DNA of 64,000 nt from JBEVJK01 sp963791325. GTDB taxonomy: Bacteria > Pseudomonadota > Alphaproteobacteria > Rhizobiales > Rhizobiaceae. Below the pieces are notes generated by a model. It was not told the origin of the DNA. It was given only the letters and a program-made list of their open reading frames with translations, and searched no databases. Shown one piece after another: positions 36,455 to 49,852 of the stretch. The translations under genes and the position numbers were made by a program. Location of the stretch: positions 248,001 through 312,000 of the forward strand of contig CAWBRU010000009.1 of NCBI GenBank assembly GCA_963791325.1, in the 5' to 3' direction. How positions within the stretch are numbered: position 1 is the first letter of the stretch; each line of letters opens with the position of its first letter.

Positions 36455-37504
36455 GAGCGTCGGACGCTCAAGTGAGTCCGTATCCTGCAGCAGTGAAGTA
36501 GTTTGAGCATTCGGCGGGGGAGAACAGATTGCAGATGTCGCCGATGGCCTGCCACAGGGCATCGATGGTCCTGATGGCCTTAGCGCGCAAATGTTGCTTG
36601 AGCTTGGCGAATGCCATCTCGATCGGATTGAGGTCTGGACTGTAAGGCGGCAGGAAGAGCAGCCATGCGCCTTTGGCGCGTATGGCCTTCTCAGCGGCGA
36701 TGCTTTTGTGGGCGGCAAGGTTGTCGAGGATGACGACATCGCCCTTCGACAGCGTCGGGGCGAGCTGCGTCTCGACATAGGTCTCGAAGATGCGCCGGTT
36801 CATCGGGGTGTCGACGACGAAAGGGGCGGTGAGCCCGTCACAGCGCAGGCCGGCAATGAAGGTCTGTGTCTTCCAATGCCCGAACGGCGCCTTGGCTCGC
36901 AACCGGCGCCCCTTCAGACAGCGGCCGCGCAGACGCGCCATCTTGGTGGTCGTTCCGGTCTCGTCGATGAACACCAGTCGATGCGGCTCAAGCCGCATCC
37001 GCGGCTGGCGCTTTTCCTGCCATTCTTGTCGCGCCGAGCGGATGTCGGGGCGATCTTGCTCGCTGGCCAGCAGCGTTTTTTTTGAAGCGGTAGCCGTTTC
37101 TGATGAACCAGCGCGAGATCGAGGCAGGAGCAACTTGGAGATCACTGGCTGCGGCCAGCTCGGCAGCCAACTCCGGCATGGTGAGATCCTCCTTCTCGGT
37201 CAGGCGAGCCAACAGAAACGCGCGATGCGGGTCGAGTTTGGAATGACGTCGACCACCACTCGGCTTGGGCGCCAGGCTTCCGGTTTGTTGATAGTTCTTC
37301 ATCAGCTTCACAACGAACGAAACCGACACGCCAAAATGCGCCGCAGATGCGTGCCGCGAATGACCGGCTTCGACAAAACCCACAACACGCTTACGAAGAT
37401 CGAGCGAATAGGGCGTGGGCATCGCAAATCACCTCCTTCTGGAAGTGAATCACGGACCCGCCACGAGCGGAACTCCGTCGATTCAACCTGACTGTTCGAC
37501 GCTC
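36455..37504 (-). mobile_element. IS630-family insertion sequence
   Basis: The element is 1050 bp long. Imperfect terminal inverted repeats read GAGCGTCGGACGCTCAAGT (left, from 36455) and GAGCGTCGAACAGTCAGGT (right, reverse strand from 37504), 15 of 19 identical. Both ends are flanked by TA (36453-36454 and 37505-37506), the target duplication expected for IS630/Tc1-type elements. It lies between the deleted kdp locus and the arylsulfatase gene. Confidence 0.92.
36468..37422 (-). CDS. IS630-family transposase, two frames joined at an A8 slippery run
   Basis: The first frame (37422 downward) has the HTH domain: MPTPYSLDLRKRVVGFVEAG and APASISRWFIRNGYRFKK. The catalytic DDE domain is in a second frame: LVFIDETGTTTKMARLRGRC, DVVILDNLAAHKS and PPYSPDLNPIEMAFAKLKQH, with the three acidic residues present. 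The switch occurs at eight A residues on the coding strand (37076-37083); one A must be skipped. NCBI-type annotations call such genes programmed frameshift transposases. Full length is about 317 residues, so the element could be active. Confidence 0.9.
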
Positions 37505-37506
37505 TA

Positions 37507-37813
37507 GAGGACGGTAGGCGCGAGCGAACTGACCGAGCTGCGGCGCGGAGCGGCCCTCCGTTTTGCTGCTGATGTACGGCGGCTACTGGCCCGGAAGCTG
37601 ACCGTCAGCTTCGGGCTGCGAATCTTCATGACCGGACGTTCAGGTGGACGTGCGCATCGTCGTGAGGTGACCCAACTCGGTCATTCAGTACGCAGCGACT
37701 TAGCGGTTGCTCCGAGGGGCCACGCATTTCGGCGCCTTTATTTTGACCATCCGGCGGCGCTTCCACGCCGCCGGCCTTGATTTTCGTGTCCGGCTACTCG
37801 TCTGCCGGGTGCC
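37507..37813. other. Intergenic, no gene seen
   Basis: This is the 307-bp stretch between the IS element and the arylsulfatase stop codon. No ORF with similarity, and no clear hairpin with a T run, was seen. Confidence 0.5.
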
Positions 37814-40244
<2,431 letters not shown>

Positions 40245-40695
40245 CGTTCGCACTCCATACAGGGGGTCCTTCCCAGCGTGAGCTTGGCGGATTGCTTGAC
40301 GCAGCGCAACGTAACTAACTGTATGCTATCGCCAGAACTGGGGTTCAGACCGGATCGGTTCCGCTCGACACCCCCGGAATCGGACGTGATCCCGCTAGAA
40401 GGACTCCGGTCAGCCGACGAACCCCGCATTCATGAGTTGACGGCCTCGGGGTAGGCGCGCCGGTTCGCCGATGACGGTCGAACTTCAGTAGTGGGTCGAC
40501 ACCGGACAACGTCTGGAGTTGGCGCAACTTTCCCGTTCGCGACTGCGAAGAATTGACCCTACATGGACCTTCACGCCTGATGGCTTGAGGGTCGGCTTTG
40601 GGGGCACGACTTCGCATTGAAAGAGGCCGTACATATGCCAGAAGCGGTCACGACGATGGCGCCTGCGAATGCTGGAAGGTCTGGTGGGTGCAGTA
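40245..40695. other. Intergenic, no gene seen
   Basis: This 451-bp stretch lies between the arylsulfatase start and the end of a cyclase gene. Short frames exist on both strands but none resembles a protein. The arylsulfatase promoter must lie at its left end. Confidence 0.45.
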
Positions 40696-42600
40696 CTACC
40701 GCAGCCGCTCAAGCAGGTCGCCCAAGGTCTTGGTCGCCTCGTCGCGTTCTTTAGCTGACATCAGGCCGGGTTCGGCGTGCAACTTCAGATGCGGCAAGTC
40801 GGCACGGACGGGTTGCGCTCTCGTCGCAAGATTGGCCCTCAAGTCGACCACACGATAGATGGCCACAGGGTAGGCGATGCCTCTGACTTGGATGCGGCCC
40901 TGTTCCTCGCAGTGGATTTCGTCCTTTACCTGGGCGAAGGTTTCGTAGGAGATCAGCACCGTCCCCGGCTGGGCTTCATGCTCCAGCCGAGACGCCAGGT
41001 TCACGGCACCGCCGATGATGGTGTAGTCCATTCGGTCTTCGCTGCCGAAATTGCCAACAGTGCAATAGTCAGTGTGTATGCCGATGCGGCAGCGGAGAGG
41101 CGTCTCCATGCCGGCATCCCTCCAGACCTGAGCGAGCTCGCTCATCCGCCTCTGCATCGCAAGCGCCATTGTCACGCAGGCAAGCGCGTCCTCCCTGACG
41201 CCTCGGCTCTCTGGATCGCCGAAGAACATCACGATCGCGTCGCCGACATACTTGTCGATCGTGGCGCCATGCACTGATGCGATGCGTGACATCTCGGTCA
41301 GGTAATGATTGAGGAGCTGAGTGAGCTCCTCGGACTCCATCTTGTCGGCCGTTTCGGTGAAGCCGGCGATGTCCGAGAAACATACGGTAAGCTTCTTGCG
41401 TTGGCTTGCAATGCGGACGTCCTGGCGACCGGTGAAGATCGAGTTGTAGACCTGCGGCGCCAGGTATTTGGCGAGCTTGCCTGAAAGTACTTCCAGGGCA
41501 GTGGATTTCTCCGCCAGGCTCTCCTCCCGCCGCTTCAGCTCGGTAATATCGGAATAGATCGCAACCGTGCCGCCACCTGTGATCCGCCGCTCGCTGATCA
41601 TGACCCATCGCCCGTCGCTGCGCTCCTGCACGTGCGGCTCGCCGGGATTGCGGTGTTGCAGCAAGCGGGCCACAATCCAGTCCTCTTCGCATCCCTTGGC
41701 ATCGGCAACCAGACCGCGCTCCGCGGCCCCACGGACGATGGTTTCGAACGGAGTGCCCGGCACTACGACATCGGCTATGCCAGGATACATGATCTCGCGA
41801 TAGCGGCTGTTGCAGAGGACGAGCCGGTCATCGGAATCATAGAGCGCGAAGCCTTCGGAAATGCTCTCGATTGCGTCGACGAGCCGCTGGCGCGCCTCCG
41901 CCACGTCACGCAAATTCTTCTCCTCGACCTCAAGCGCGGTGTCGCGAAACAGCCTGAGTGCCTCTGCCATTCGGCCGATCTCGTCGCGGCCCGGAGACGG
42001 CAGCGGCGCTCGAAGGTTCCCGCCGGCGATGGCAAGCATGCTTTGACTCACGCCCGCCAGACGGGCGAGCAGGCTCCGGTCGACGTAAAGCCAGACAACC
42101 AGCACTGAGGTGAGCAGACTTAGAAGGGCGGAGCCGAGCACGACCGCGGTCCCGTAGCGCTGCACGATCGCGGTCTCGCGCTCTGCTTCGCCGATGTCGC
42201 GGTCGGCCTCCGTCACAAGCCGGTCGACTGCCTCGGTGAGATCGCTTGAAAGACGCCCGTTCTCGGCGAGGAGCGCCTCTCCGGCCGCCAGGACCGTGAG
42301 CTCGTCCGCGCGCGCCTTCAGGATGCTATCTTCGTCCTCGACCAGGGCCTTGAGCTCGTCAACGCGCTTCTGAAAGCGGGTGCGAAGCTTCTCGTCGATG
42401 TCGGGCGCAAGCGCACCAAGTGCCTCGAGAGACCGGTGAAGCGGAAACGAGGGGACATCCCACGTGTGTTCGACCAGGATCGGTCCTGGGGTGAGCTGCT
42501 CTCCTCCGGTTCCCCACCAAAGGGAAAGCTCACCCGGGGATGCGTTCCGGCCCTCCGTAAAGAACTCCACGACAACACGGGGCCAGGCGGTGTTGGTCAT
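40696..42600 (-). CDS. Class III adenylate/guanylate cyclase with HAMP and PAS-like domains
   Basis: I chose ATG 42600, preceded by CGGGAGCCGGTTG, giving 634 residues. Order: an extracytoplasmic helical region (about 40-145), one membrane helix (GTAVVLGSALLSLLTSVLVVWL), a HAMP linker, a PAS-like domain (ESISEGFALYDSDDRLVLCN), then the catalytic domain. Metal-binding residues are in VCFSDIAGFTETADKMESEE and KYVGDAIVMFFG, with DYTIIGGAVNLASRLE after. Relatives normally carry an additional N-terminal membrane helix before the periplasmic part. None is visible, so the 5' end may be truncated or disturbed. The product would make cyclic nucleotide in response to an unknown signal. Confidence 0.82.
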   Translation of the reverse strand: MTNTAWPRVVVEFFTEGRNASPGELSLWWGTGGEQLTPGPILVEHTWDVPSFPLHRSLEALGALAPDIDEKLRTRFQKRVDELKALVEDEDSILKARADELTVLAAGEALLAENGRLSSDLTEAVDRLVTEADRDIGEAERETAIVQRYGTAVVLGSALLSLLTSVLVVWLYVDRSLLARLAGVSQSMLAIAGGNLRAPLPSPGRDEIGRMAEALRLFRDTALEVEEKNLRDVAEARQRLVDAIESISEGFALYDSDDRLVLCNSRYREIMYPGIADVVVPGTPFETIVRGAAERGLVADAKGCEEDWIVARLLQHRNPGEPHVQERSDGRWVMISERRITGGGTVAIYSDITELKRREESLAEKSTALEVLSGKLAKYLAPQVYNSIFTGRQDVRIASQRKKLTVCFSDIAGFTETADKMESEELTQLLNHYLTEMSRIASVHGATIDKYVGDAIVMFFGDPESRGVREDALACVTMALAMQRRMSELAQVWRDAGMETPLRCRIGIHTDYCTVGNFGSEDRMDYTIIGGAVNLASRLEHEAQPGTVLISYETFAQVKDEIHCEEQGRIQVRGIAYPVAIYRVVDLRANLATRAQPVRADLPHLKLHAEPGLMSAKERDEATKTLGDLLERLR

Positions 42601-42780
42601 CAACCGGCTCCCGAGCGGGCCCACGTCAACAATCCCAAATTGGCTAGTGGGCCGGCATAAGGGATCAGCTGAGGCAACGGCTAAAGGCGACGATGACGGG
42701 CGGCTCGCCGATCTACTTCTTCGGCCATCCGCACCTTGCCGATCACGCCCGCTCATCATGTCCGCATTGATGCGGCCATA

Positions 42781-42916
42781 AAAGACGATCCAATATCCCG
42801 GTGTCCGAGATGAGGAGATCGGCCGCTCTCGCCAGCGCCGCCTTCGTCTCTTCGGCGCTGCAGCCCTTGGTCATCATCGTCGCGAGCGCGTATGCTGCGT
42901 GCAGCTTCGAGTGTTC
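42781..42916 (-). pseudogene. Fragment of a second cyclase/TPR gene
   Basis: The reverse-strand translation HSKLHAAYALATMMTKGCSA, then EETKAALARAADLL, matches KLQTDYGQAMMWAKGFAAEE, then TKAAFARAAELAA, of the neighbouring cyclase/TPR gene at 42945-46272. About 45 codons remain, outside any long ORF. It is a leftover of a tandem paralogue, located between two cyclase genes. Confidence 0.65.
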
Positions 42917-42944
42917 CGCGCCGACGCAGCTCTGCCGCGACGGG

Positions 42945-45900
42945 TTAGCTTACTTCGAGCGCCGCGAGTAGCGCCCGCCCCTCGGCGATCTCCGGCATTT
43001 CCGGCGTCGGCGAAAAGCCTTCGAGCGCGGGCGCGAGAACAGCGTAGGCGGCGGCAAGGCGGCCGGTCGATTGATAGAGCTTGGCGAGCGCAAGCGACGC
43101 TAGAAGAAGGGGGCTGCGCGCGCGTTGCTCCTTCGCGACAGCGATTGCGGTCTGGAACGCTTCCTCGGCGAGCGCGGGACTGGCGGGATCGCGCTTCAGC
43201 AGGATTTCGCCGCGTAGGCGATGCATGGATGAGAGACAGTCGCGCTGGTCGATTTGATGCGGCGAGAGCCAACGCCTCGTCGATGCGCGCCAGCGCCTAT
43301 CTGCGCCCAGCGTCTCCGCCTCGAGCTCCGCCAGAAGCGCGTAGAAGAACGGCGCGGCAAGCATCTGGCCCTGATCCGTGAGCGCCGCCAGCGCCTGCCG
43401 AAGTTCCACGACGGCGGCCGCGGGATCGTGGAGACGGCCCCGCGCCCAAGCCGTAAACAATTCTGCCCAGAGGCGAAAAAGCGCCAGTCCATGCTCTCGG
43501 CTGAGAGCCTCGAGGGTCTCGGCCGCGCTCAATGTCGCGGCGGCGTCGCCGCGCAGGGTTTCGAGTTTGCATCTCTGGAAAAGTTGTCCAGCCATCGACG
43601 GGGGATGCCCGAGCTCGGTCGCACGGCGGTTGGCGATTTCGATGAGTTCGCGCGCGCGCTCGATCTCGCCCAGTTGCCAGGTCGTCACAGCGAGGCAAGC
43701 GGTCGCCACGGTGCCAGTGTACTCGCCGTAGCGTTCTCGCGCCTCCTCGTCATGCTGGGGGTCAGAGTCGGCAAGCGCCCGCTCGCAATGGATCCGCGCC
43801 TCGACAAAATCGCCGTGAAGGTAGCTGATCAAGGCGAGGATGCGGCGGGCGACGCCGGCTTCCGTGACGCGTCCGGCTTCTTCGGCCTCCCGCAGGAACG
43901 TCGACGCCAGTTCGCGCGCCGACCGCAGTTCGCCGCGCACGTGCGCTATGGTCCATTGACCGTGAGCCGCCGCAAAGCGCTCTGAGAAGCTGCCGCTCTT
44001 CGCCGCAAGCTCGGCAGCGCGCGCGAAGGCGGCCTTTGTTTCTTCGGCGGCGAAGCCCTTGGCCCACATCATCGCCTGGCCATAGTCGGTTTGCAACTTC
44101 AGACGCTTGCCAACGGCGGCGTCTTGCGCTCCGCCCCCCGCCCTGTCCGCCATCTCGATCGCCTTGCCGAGATGGGCGATCGCCTCCTGGAAGGCGGAGC
44201 GGCGAAGGGCCTGGTCGCCCGCCTTGCCCCACCATTCGATCGCGAGATCGTCGAGGCCGGCCTGGGTGAAATGATGGGCGATCACTTCGGGCTCCGCCGC
44301 GGCGCGCTCAGGCTGACCGCGCAGGATCTCGGCGGCGCGGCGGTGCAGCGCCTGGCGGCGGCTCTTGAGCAGGCTGTCGTAGGCTGCGTCCTGGATCAGC
44401 GCGTGCTTGAAGCGATAGTTCGCGCTCTCGGCCGGCGCCCTCGACGAACAGGAGGTCGGCTTCGGCGAGCCGCTCCAGCGCCGCTTGGAGCGCGGCGTCG
44501 TCGACTCCGCCGACGGCGCTGAGCAGCGCATAGGAGAAATCGCGCCCCAGCACCGCGCCGATCTGTGCGACCTCGCGCGCTTCGCCAAGCCGATCGAGCC
44601 GCGCGGCGAGCGACTGCTGCAAGGTCGGCGGGATCGCTTGAGCGCCGCCCTGCTCGCCGCGCTCAAGCAGGAGGCGCGTGACCTCCTCGACGAACAGCGG
44701 CACGCCGCCGGTGCGCTCGCTCACCCCCTCGACGACTTCTTTGCACAGCGCATTGCGCGCCAGCTTCGCCGACCATCTGCGCGACCTCAGCGCGATCGAG
44801 GGGGCTGAGCGAGATCACGCTATGGTGCGAGCGCACGCTCCAGGGCGGGCGGAACTCGGGCCGCGTCGTCGCGATGATGAAGCAGCGGCGCCGTGCGCCC
44901 CGCGCTCGGCCAGCACCTGGATGAGATCGAGCGAAGTCGGGTCGGCCCAGTGCAGGTCCTCGAAGGCGAGCACCACCGGCTGCGACCGCGCCCCGGCCAG
45001 AAACCACGCGGTCATCGCCGCGAGTTGCCTTCGCCGCAATTCTTCGGGCGGGAATTTCGCGGCGCGGTCCGCCGGCAACGGGATGTCGACCAGCGGCGCA
45101 AGAAGCGGCGCATATTCGCCGGCATCGAGACCGATCAGCCGCAACGTGTTCTCGAGGTCGGCGAGGCGTTGGTCGGCGGGAGCGTCGGCGCCGCCGAAAC
45201 GCTGGCGGCCCCATTCGGCGATCGGATGCAGCGGCGTGTTCTGCAACAGCTGCGACGACGACCATTCGACCCAGGTGTGCGGCGTCTCGCCGAGCTTCGC
45301 GCGAAACTCCTCGACCAGGCGCGACTTGCCGATGCCCGGCTCGCCGACGATCAGCACGAGCTGGCCCTCGCCGTTCACCGCGCGCTCCCAGCGCCGGCGC
45401 AAGAGGTCGAGCTCCTCCTCGCGCCCGACAAGCGGAGTTAGCGCGCGCGCGCCGCCGCGCCGCCCGCCGCTCGCGCGTACGACGCGATAGAGCGTGATCG
45501 GCGTCGACGCTCCCTTGAGCTCGTGCGGGCCGCGCTCCTCGACGACGAAAAGCCCCGCGATCTGCCGCTGCACGTTCGCCGTGATGAGCACCGAGCCCGG
45601 GTCGGCGGCGGCCTGGACGCGCGCGGCGATATTCGGCGCGTCGCCGAACACCTCGCCGGTCGCGTCGACGACGACCGGCCCGGACTCAAGGCCGATGCGC
45701 GCCGATAGCTCCGGCGCGCCCTTGGCCGCGTTCCTGGCGTTGAGGTCGGCAAGCGCGCGCTGGATCGCGAGCGCCGCGCGCACTGCGCGTTCGGCGTCGT
45801 TCTCCTGCGCCTGCGGATAGCCGAACAGCGCCATCAGCCCGTCGCCGAGCTTCTTCAGCACATGGCCGCCAAGTTCGGTCACCGCCGCCGAGGCTTCGTC

Positions 45901-46272
45901 GAGATAGGCGTTGACGAGATTGCGCCAGTCTTCGGCGTCGAGCTTCGCCGCGAGCTCTGTCGAGCCGACGAGGTCGCAGAACATGACAGTGATCGGGCGG
46001 CGCTCGGCTGAGACCTCTGGGGCTACGGCGGGTGGTGCAGGAGAAGGCTGCGGCCCGGCCGCCTCAGAAGGCGTTGGCGTCGCCAACCTTGCAATCGCGG
46101 CGAGCAGCATGCGCCTGTCGCCTACGCTCGCGACCCCGATCTCCTTTAGATCCTCGACCGTCAGGTGCGGGAGGACTGCCTCCCCAATCCCGTTGTCGAG
46201 AAATGCAGCCTCATATTTGCCAAGGCCGAGACCGCGAAGCCACCTCGCCACATCCATGGCCGTGCCCCACAT
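42945..46272 (-). pseudogene. Adenylate cyclase with SAM-like, cyclase, AAA ATPase and TPR regions, about five frameshifts
   Basis: The N-terminal part (46272 to about 44900) has a SAM-like start (DVARWLRGLGLGKYEAAFLD), a class III cyclase domain (PITVMFCDLVGSTELAAKLD, HVLKKLGDGLMALFGYP) and an ATPase with Walker A VLIVGEPGIGKSRLVEEF. Homology continues through other frames: FIIATTRPEFRPPWS, ERTGGVPLFVEEVTRLLLE, FKHALIQDAAYDSLLKSRRQ, then TPR repeats to the stop at 42945. Breaks lie near 44900, 44760, 44440, 43310 and 43265, of both signs. Total about 1100 residues is normal. These proteins are multi-domain signalling ATPases with unknown triggers. No stop interrupts the matching frames, so errors or recent decay both fit. 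Confidence 0.85.
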
Positions 46273-46384
46273 GGCTTGGCGGGATAATCGCTCAGTCGCG
46301 GCAAGCTGTCCAGCAGTTCGGCCGACCTGGTATTTGAAGCTCAGGGCTCTTTAGCAGGTTGTTCAAGAAGTCAGCTGCGTTCGG

Positions 46385-46680
46385 ACGCGATCCTACATTC
46401 CATGCGCCATGGTGCAAAGACCCAATCCAACGCCAGAAGGGACGCGCTGATTGCGTTTATGGCGGCGATGCCGGAATGCCACAGGCGGTCGCCTCGAAAA
46501 GAGGCTCAGCGTGCTGGAATTGCCGCAGCAAGGGACAAAGGGGGCCGAGTCTACCGAGATCGCAAACCAGCTTCAACAGGAAGCAGCTGGACTTGATGGC
46601 AAGATGCTATCGGAAGGGGCGTGACTCCGCGATCTCGAGGGTAATTGGTTTGCAGCTCGGCTGTTCTGCGCATCCAGTGT
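46385..46680 (+). pseudogene. Decayed serine recombinase (resolvase) remnant 1
   Basis: Pieces in two plus-strand frames together match the C-terminal half of resolvases: KDPIQ, DALIAFMAAMPE, KEAQRAGIAAARDKGG then VYRDRKP, and SFNRKQLDLMARCYRKGRDS. The last piece corresponds to the helix-turn-helix that follows the GRKPSF motif. Frames are interrupted and the catalytic N-terminus is absent. A second, similarly decayed copy lies at 52.8-53.1 kb. Confidence 0.65.
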
Positions 46681-46784
46681 GGTAAGGTCGAGGCCAAGCA
46701 TGCCCTTGAAATCTAGGGTATGTAGACTTCAGCTATGGCCGCGTCTTGCCGCCGAACGGATGGCAGTTGGGCCAGGGCACGCGG

Positions 46785-47430
46785 TCAATGTAAACTGTCG
46801 AGCATCTGCCTGGCTTGGGTCAGGTCACGTGTATTGAACCCTTCGGTGTACGACTTATAGATCGGCTCGAGCAGATTCCGAGACTCAGCCCCGCGCCCCT
46901 GCTCGGCCCAGAGCTTGGCGAGGCCAATGGCGACGCGCAGTTCAAGTGACTTGGCACTTTGGCGCCGCGCTGTCTCACGTGCCGACAGGAACGTGGCTTC
47001 ACATTCCGAGGCGGAACGCCCGCTTGACGTCAAGAGCTCGGCCTCTGTCCGCTCGTTCGGCATCCCACATGTGCTCGTGGTGGCAAGCGGCATGATCTTT
47101 CGCCTCGGCGACGACACTCAAACCAGCTTTCGCCTCGCCCGACTTCTGCAGCGTCGTCGCCAGCATGCAAAGATAACGGACGTGATACCAACTCACCCCC
47201 ATTGCAGACCGGCCAATTAGACTTTGGCGCATGAGCGTCAAGCCTTCCTCCACAGGTCCGTGCTGGGCGGTCGCCCAACCTTGTAGGAACAGCCCTGTTA
47301 CTCGCCAGTAGTGCAGGCTATGCTGATCGGCCAGAGCAACGATTGCCTCGGCATGCCCGCGCACTGCCAATGTTTCACCAAGAAGTTCGTCGAGTTCTGC
47401 GGCAGCGTAAGTTCTGACGTGGGCGGTGAG
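46785..47430 (-). pseudogene. C-terminal remnant of another cyclase/TPR protein
   Basis: Reverse-strand frames read LADQHSLHYWRVTGLFLQGW, GVSWYHVRYLCMLATTLQKS and, after a frame change near 47040, RTEAELL, SLELRVAIGLAKLWAEQGRG and YTEGFNTRDLTQARQMLDSL to the stop at 46785. This matches the TPR tail of ATPase-type adenylate cyclases. The cyclase and ATPase domains are missing, cut near 47430 where a truncated HNH gene begins. It is the fourth cyclase-like gene or piece in 7 kb. Confidence 0.7.
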
Positions 47431-48146
47431 GTTGCGCGATAGGCGTAGCGTCAGGCGCCGCGTACGATGCGCCACAGCCCGACGAGTTTGGCGGTGCCTG
47501 GCAAACCGAAGGCAGGCGAATTGAGGTCGCTTATCAAACCTTTGATCCTGAGATCCCTCTCCGGGCCTTCGTCGCTGATCTGGTGCCCCTTCTCCCGGCA
47601 CGCAATTCACCGATTAGGAAGCAGAAGACTGGGGTCCAGGGTTACCTCTTTGCTATCCCGCCAAGGGCCGGACAGCTGTTATGCGAGCGATTGGAATTCG
47701 TTGCGCCCGTTGAACAAGTGATTGCGGAAATCCTCGTACAGACCCTGTCTGATGAGACGACTAGGCGGGCACTCATCCAGGCCCGCCTGGGACAAGGTCG
47801 TTGGCGTCAAGACCTACTTCGGCACTGGTCGGGTCGATGTGCCATAACCGGACTTGAAGTGACTGCCTTACTTCGCGCCTCGCACATCAAGCCTTGGCGC
47901 GCATCCGACAACCGCGAACGCTTGGATGTGTTCAACGGTCTGCTGCTTTGCCCGGCATACGACGCGGCGTTCGATGCCGGCCTGGTCGGATTCAGTGACG
48001 ATGGCACCGTGGCAGTCTCACCTCAGCTCCCCGCAAACCAACTTCTGGCGGCTGGGATATCCGGCTCGGCCCGGCTCTCCGACCTCAGTGACGCGCACAG
48101 AGCGTATCTCGGGTGTCATCGAGAGAGTGTGTTTATACCAGCTTGA
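47430..48146 (+). pseudogene. HNH endonuclease, 5'-truncated
   Basis: An open frame from a stop at 47427-47429 to the TGA ending at 48146 encodes about 238 residues, with no convincing start codon at its left end (a GTG at 47583 would give 187 residues). The C-terminal HNH module is intact: GRCAITGLEVTALLRASHIK, PWRASDNRERLDVFNGLLLC and the last His position replaced in PAYDAAFDAGLVGF. Upstream residues EFGGAWQTEGRRIEVAYQTF also belong to the family. Such HNH proteins occur in restriction or defence contexts. The final metal His (usually HDxxFD) reads Tyr-Asp here, so activity is doubtful. Confidence 0.7.
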
Positions 48147-48811
48147 CAGGTGCCAGAACATAGCTGCCATATCGGCACCATTAGCTTGAACATTCAAGTT
48201 TTCAGCTCTGGATCCCAGCCAGGCCAGACGTCGCTCAGGCAGGAGCCCCGGTCATTCGGCGGCCGGGGGCGGTGGACTTCTTGGGCCCCTGAAACGGCCT
48301 AGTCAAATGGCTTCCCGAGCGCACGAGAAACCTGCTATTGAAAAGCTTGCATCCTAAGAGGGCTTCGGCCCGCCAACCGGCCTTGGCCGGCAACGGTGGC
48401 ACGACGATGTGGTCCTGAGGAGCTACAATAGGTCGAAACCTCTCCACGATTGCTGACACGCTGCCGAGAATGCCGGCACCCCTGGAAAAGAAGCTGTGTG
48501 GAAGAACCCTTCCTCTGCCCCAACGCGACGCGCCGAGCCCGGTCGGCACTAGGGTCCTGCGTGGTGTGTCAGTATGCCCTTGCTATTGGTATCTACGCGA
48601 CGGCGATCGGTCACGCTTGGATTGGTGGCGCGCCGAGTTTTTTTGGGGCTCGCAGTAGAAATAGCCAAACCGCGCTATGACTATAGCCCATGGCTTAACC
48701 GAGCCGGGGCTGGTCTTCCTCGCCACCAAAGATCCTGCCTTTTCGTGCCGCCTGGACATCTCCGTCTGCGAAGCCGGCTACAATGTGGTTGCAAGCAGCT
48801 TTCTGGCAGCG
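48147..48811. other. Intergenic, no supported gene
   Basis: The 665-bp stretch lies between two convergent genes. A plus-strand frame (48677-48934) contains LVFLATKDPAFSCRLDISVC then EAGYNVVASS, faintly like the start of a response-regulator receiver, but its second half is antisense to the kinase gene, so I do not call it. No other structure seen. Confidence 0.4.
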
Positions 48812-49852
48812 TCAGGAATAGGACGGCACAAGGCGCAATTCTCTAAGAGGCAGAACCATTGTGAAGACCAGGCCCTCGGGGCGATAGTCCAATGCAACCG
48901 CTGCATTACATTGGACCGCCAGAACTTTCTCTAGCAACGTTGTGCCAAAACCACGTCGCTTTGGCGCCCCTACTCGTGGGCCGCCGCGTTCGCGCCATTG
49001 CAGATCAACGACCTCCTTGTTGCCTGACCGAGAAACGGCCCAGTGAACGTCTAGCCGACCCAGCGGCCATGAAAGCGCCCGAACTTGGACGAGTTAGAGG
49101 CAAGTTCGTGGAAGGCCATCCCGACGGGGATGGCGACGTCGGCTACGAGCGAAACTTCTGGTCCGTCGAGAGATATGCGCGATTGGTGGGTGTCGTCATA
49201 GTGCCGCAGTTCTAGCTCCAAAAGCTTTCGCAAGGACGCCGTCTGCCAATAGTCATCTGTCAGCATGGAATGGGTATCTGCCAGAGACACAATCCGAGCA
49301 GAGAAATCGCGGACAAAATCGTCGACCGTATCGTTAGACTTGGCAGTGGCGCTCATCATCGCTTTTACGTTGGCCAACGTATTCTTAACGCGGTGATGTA
49401 GCTCGCGAATGAGGAGCTTTTGCCGAGCCGAAATCGCCTCTTTCTCCTCGATGTAAGATTTCACCTCAAGCTGGCGGGCGCGAGCGCGCAGTGCGGAACG
49501 GACTGAATTGGCAAGACTGGAGGCCAGGAAAGGTCTTTCAAGAACGATCATATATCTGTCAAGGAAGCCAAGCCGCTTGTCGAATTCCGTACCGCGCATT
49601 GTTAGAAGCACAATAGGAAAATCTGACCATGGCGGCTGGCGTTCAAGCCAGAGCGGCAAGTTGGGTCCGGTCAGAATTGACGAGCGCTTCTTCGGCTACG
49701 ACGAGACAATGCGCTTCATCTATTAGAGAGAGCACTTGTTGAAGGTTTGCGCACACTCGGACCTCAATATTGGGCGAGGCCAAGATCGATGCTGCAACCT
49801 GACTGTCACGTCCAAATGGAACAAGCACCAGAACTGAAAGTGTCGATGGCAT
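48812..49852 (-). pseudogene. HWE-family histidine kinase with receiver-like N-terminus, two frameshifts
   Basis: The ATG at 49852 overlaps the KaiC-like stop (TAATG). A receiver-like domain (SVLVLVPFGRDSQVAASILA, then DFPIVLLTMRGTEF) is followed by the H box LIRELHHRVKNTLANVKAMM and the N box with FHELASNSSKFG. After a missing base near 49075 the frame continues GRLDVHWAVSRSG, VDLQWRERGGPRV (the W-x-E that names the family) and RRGFGTTLLEKVL, to the stop at 48812. Another extra base lies near 49655. Joined length is about 346. The receiver-like part lacks a clear phospho-acceptor Asp. It is the second gene of an operon with a KaiC-like ATPase. Confidence 0.82.

Noticed and set aside
48677..48934. 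Plus-strand ORF with faint receiver-domain similarity
   Set aside because: Its second half is antisense to the conserved C-terminus of the HWE kinase, and the resemblance is too weak to support a gene.
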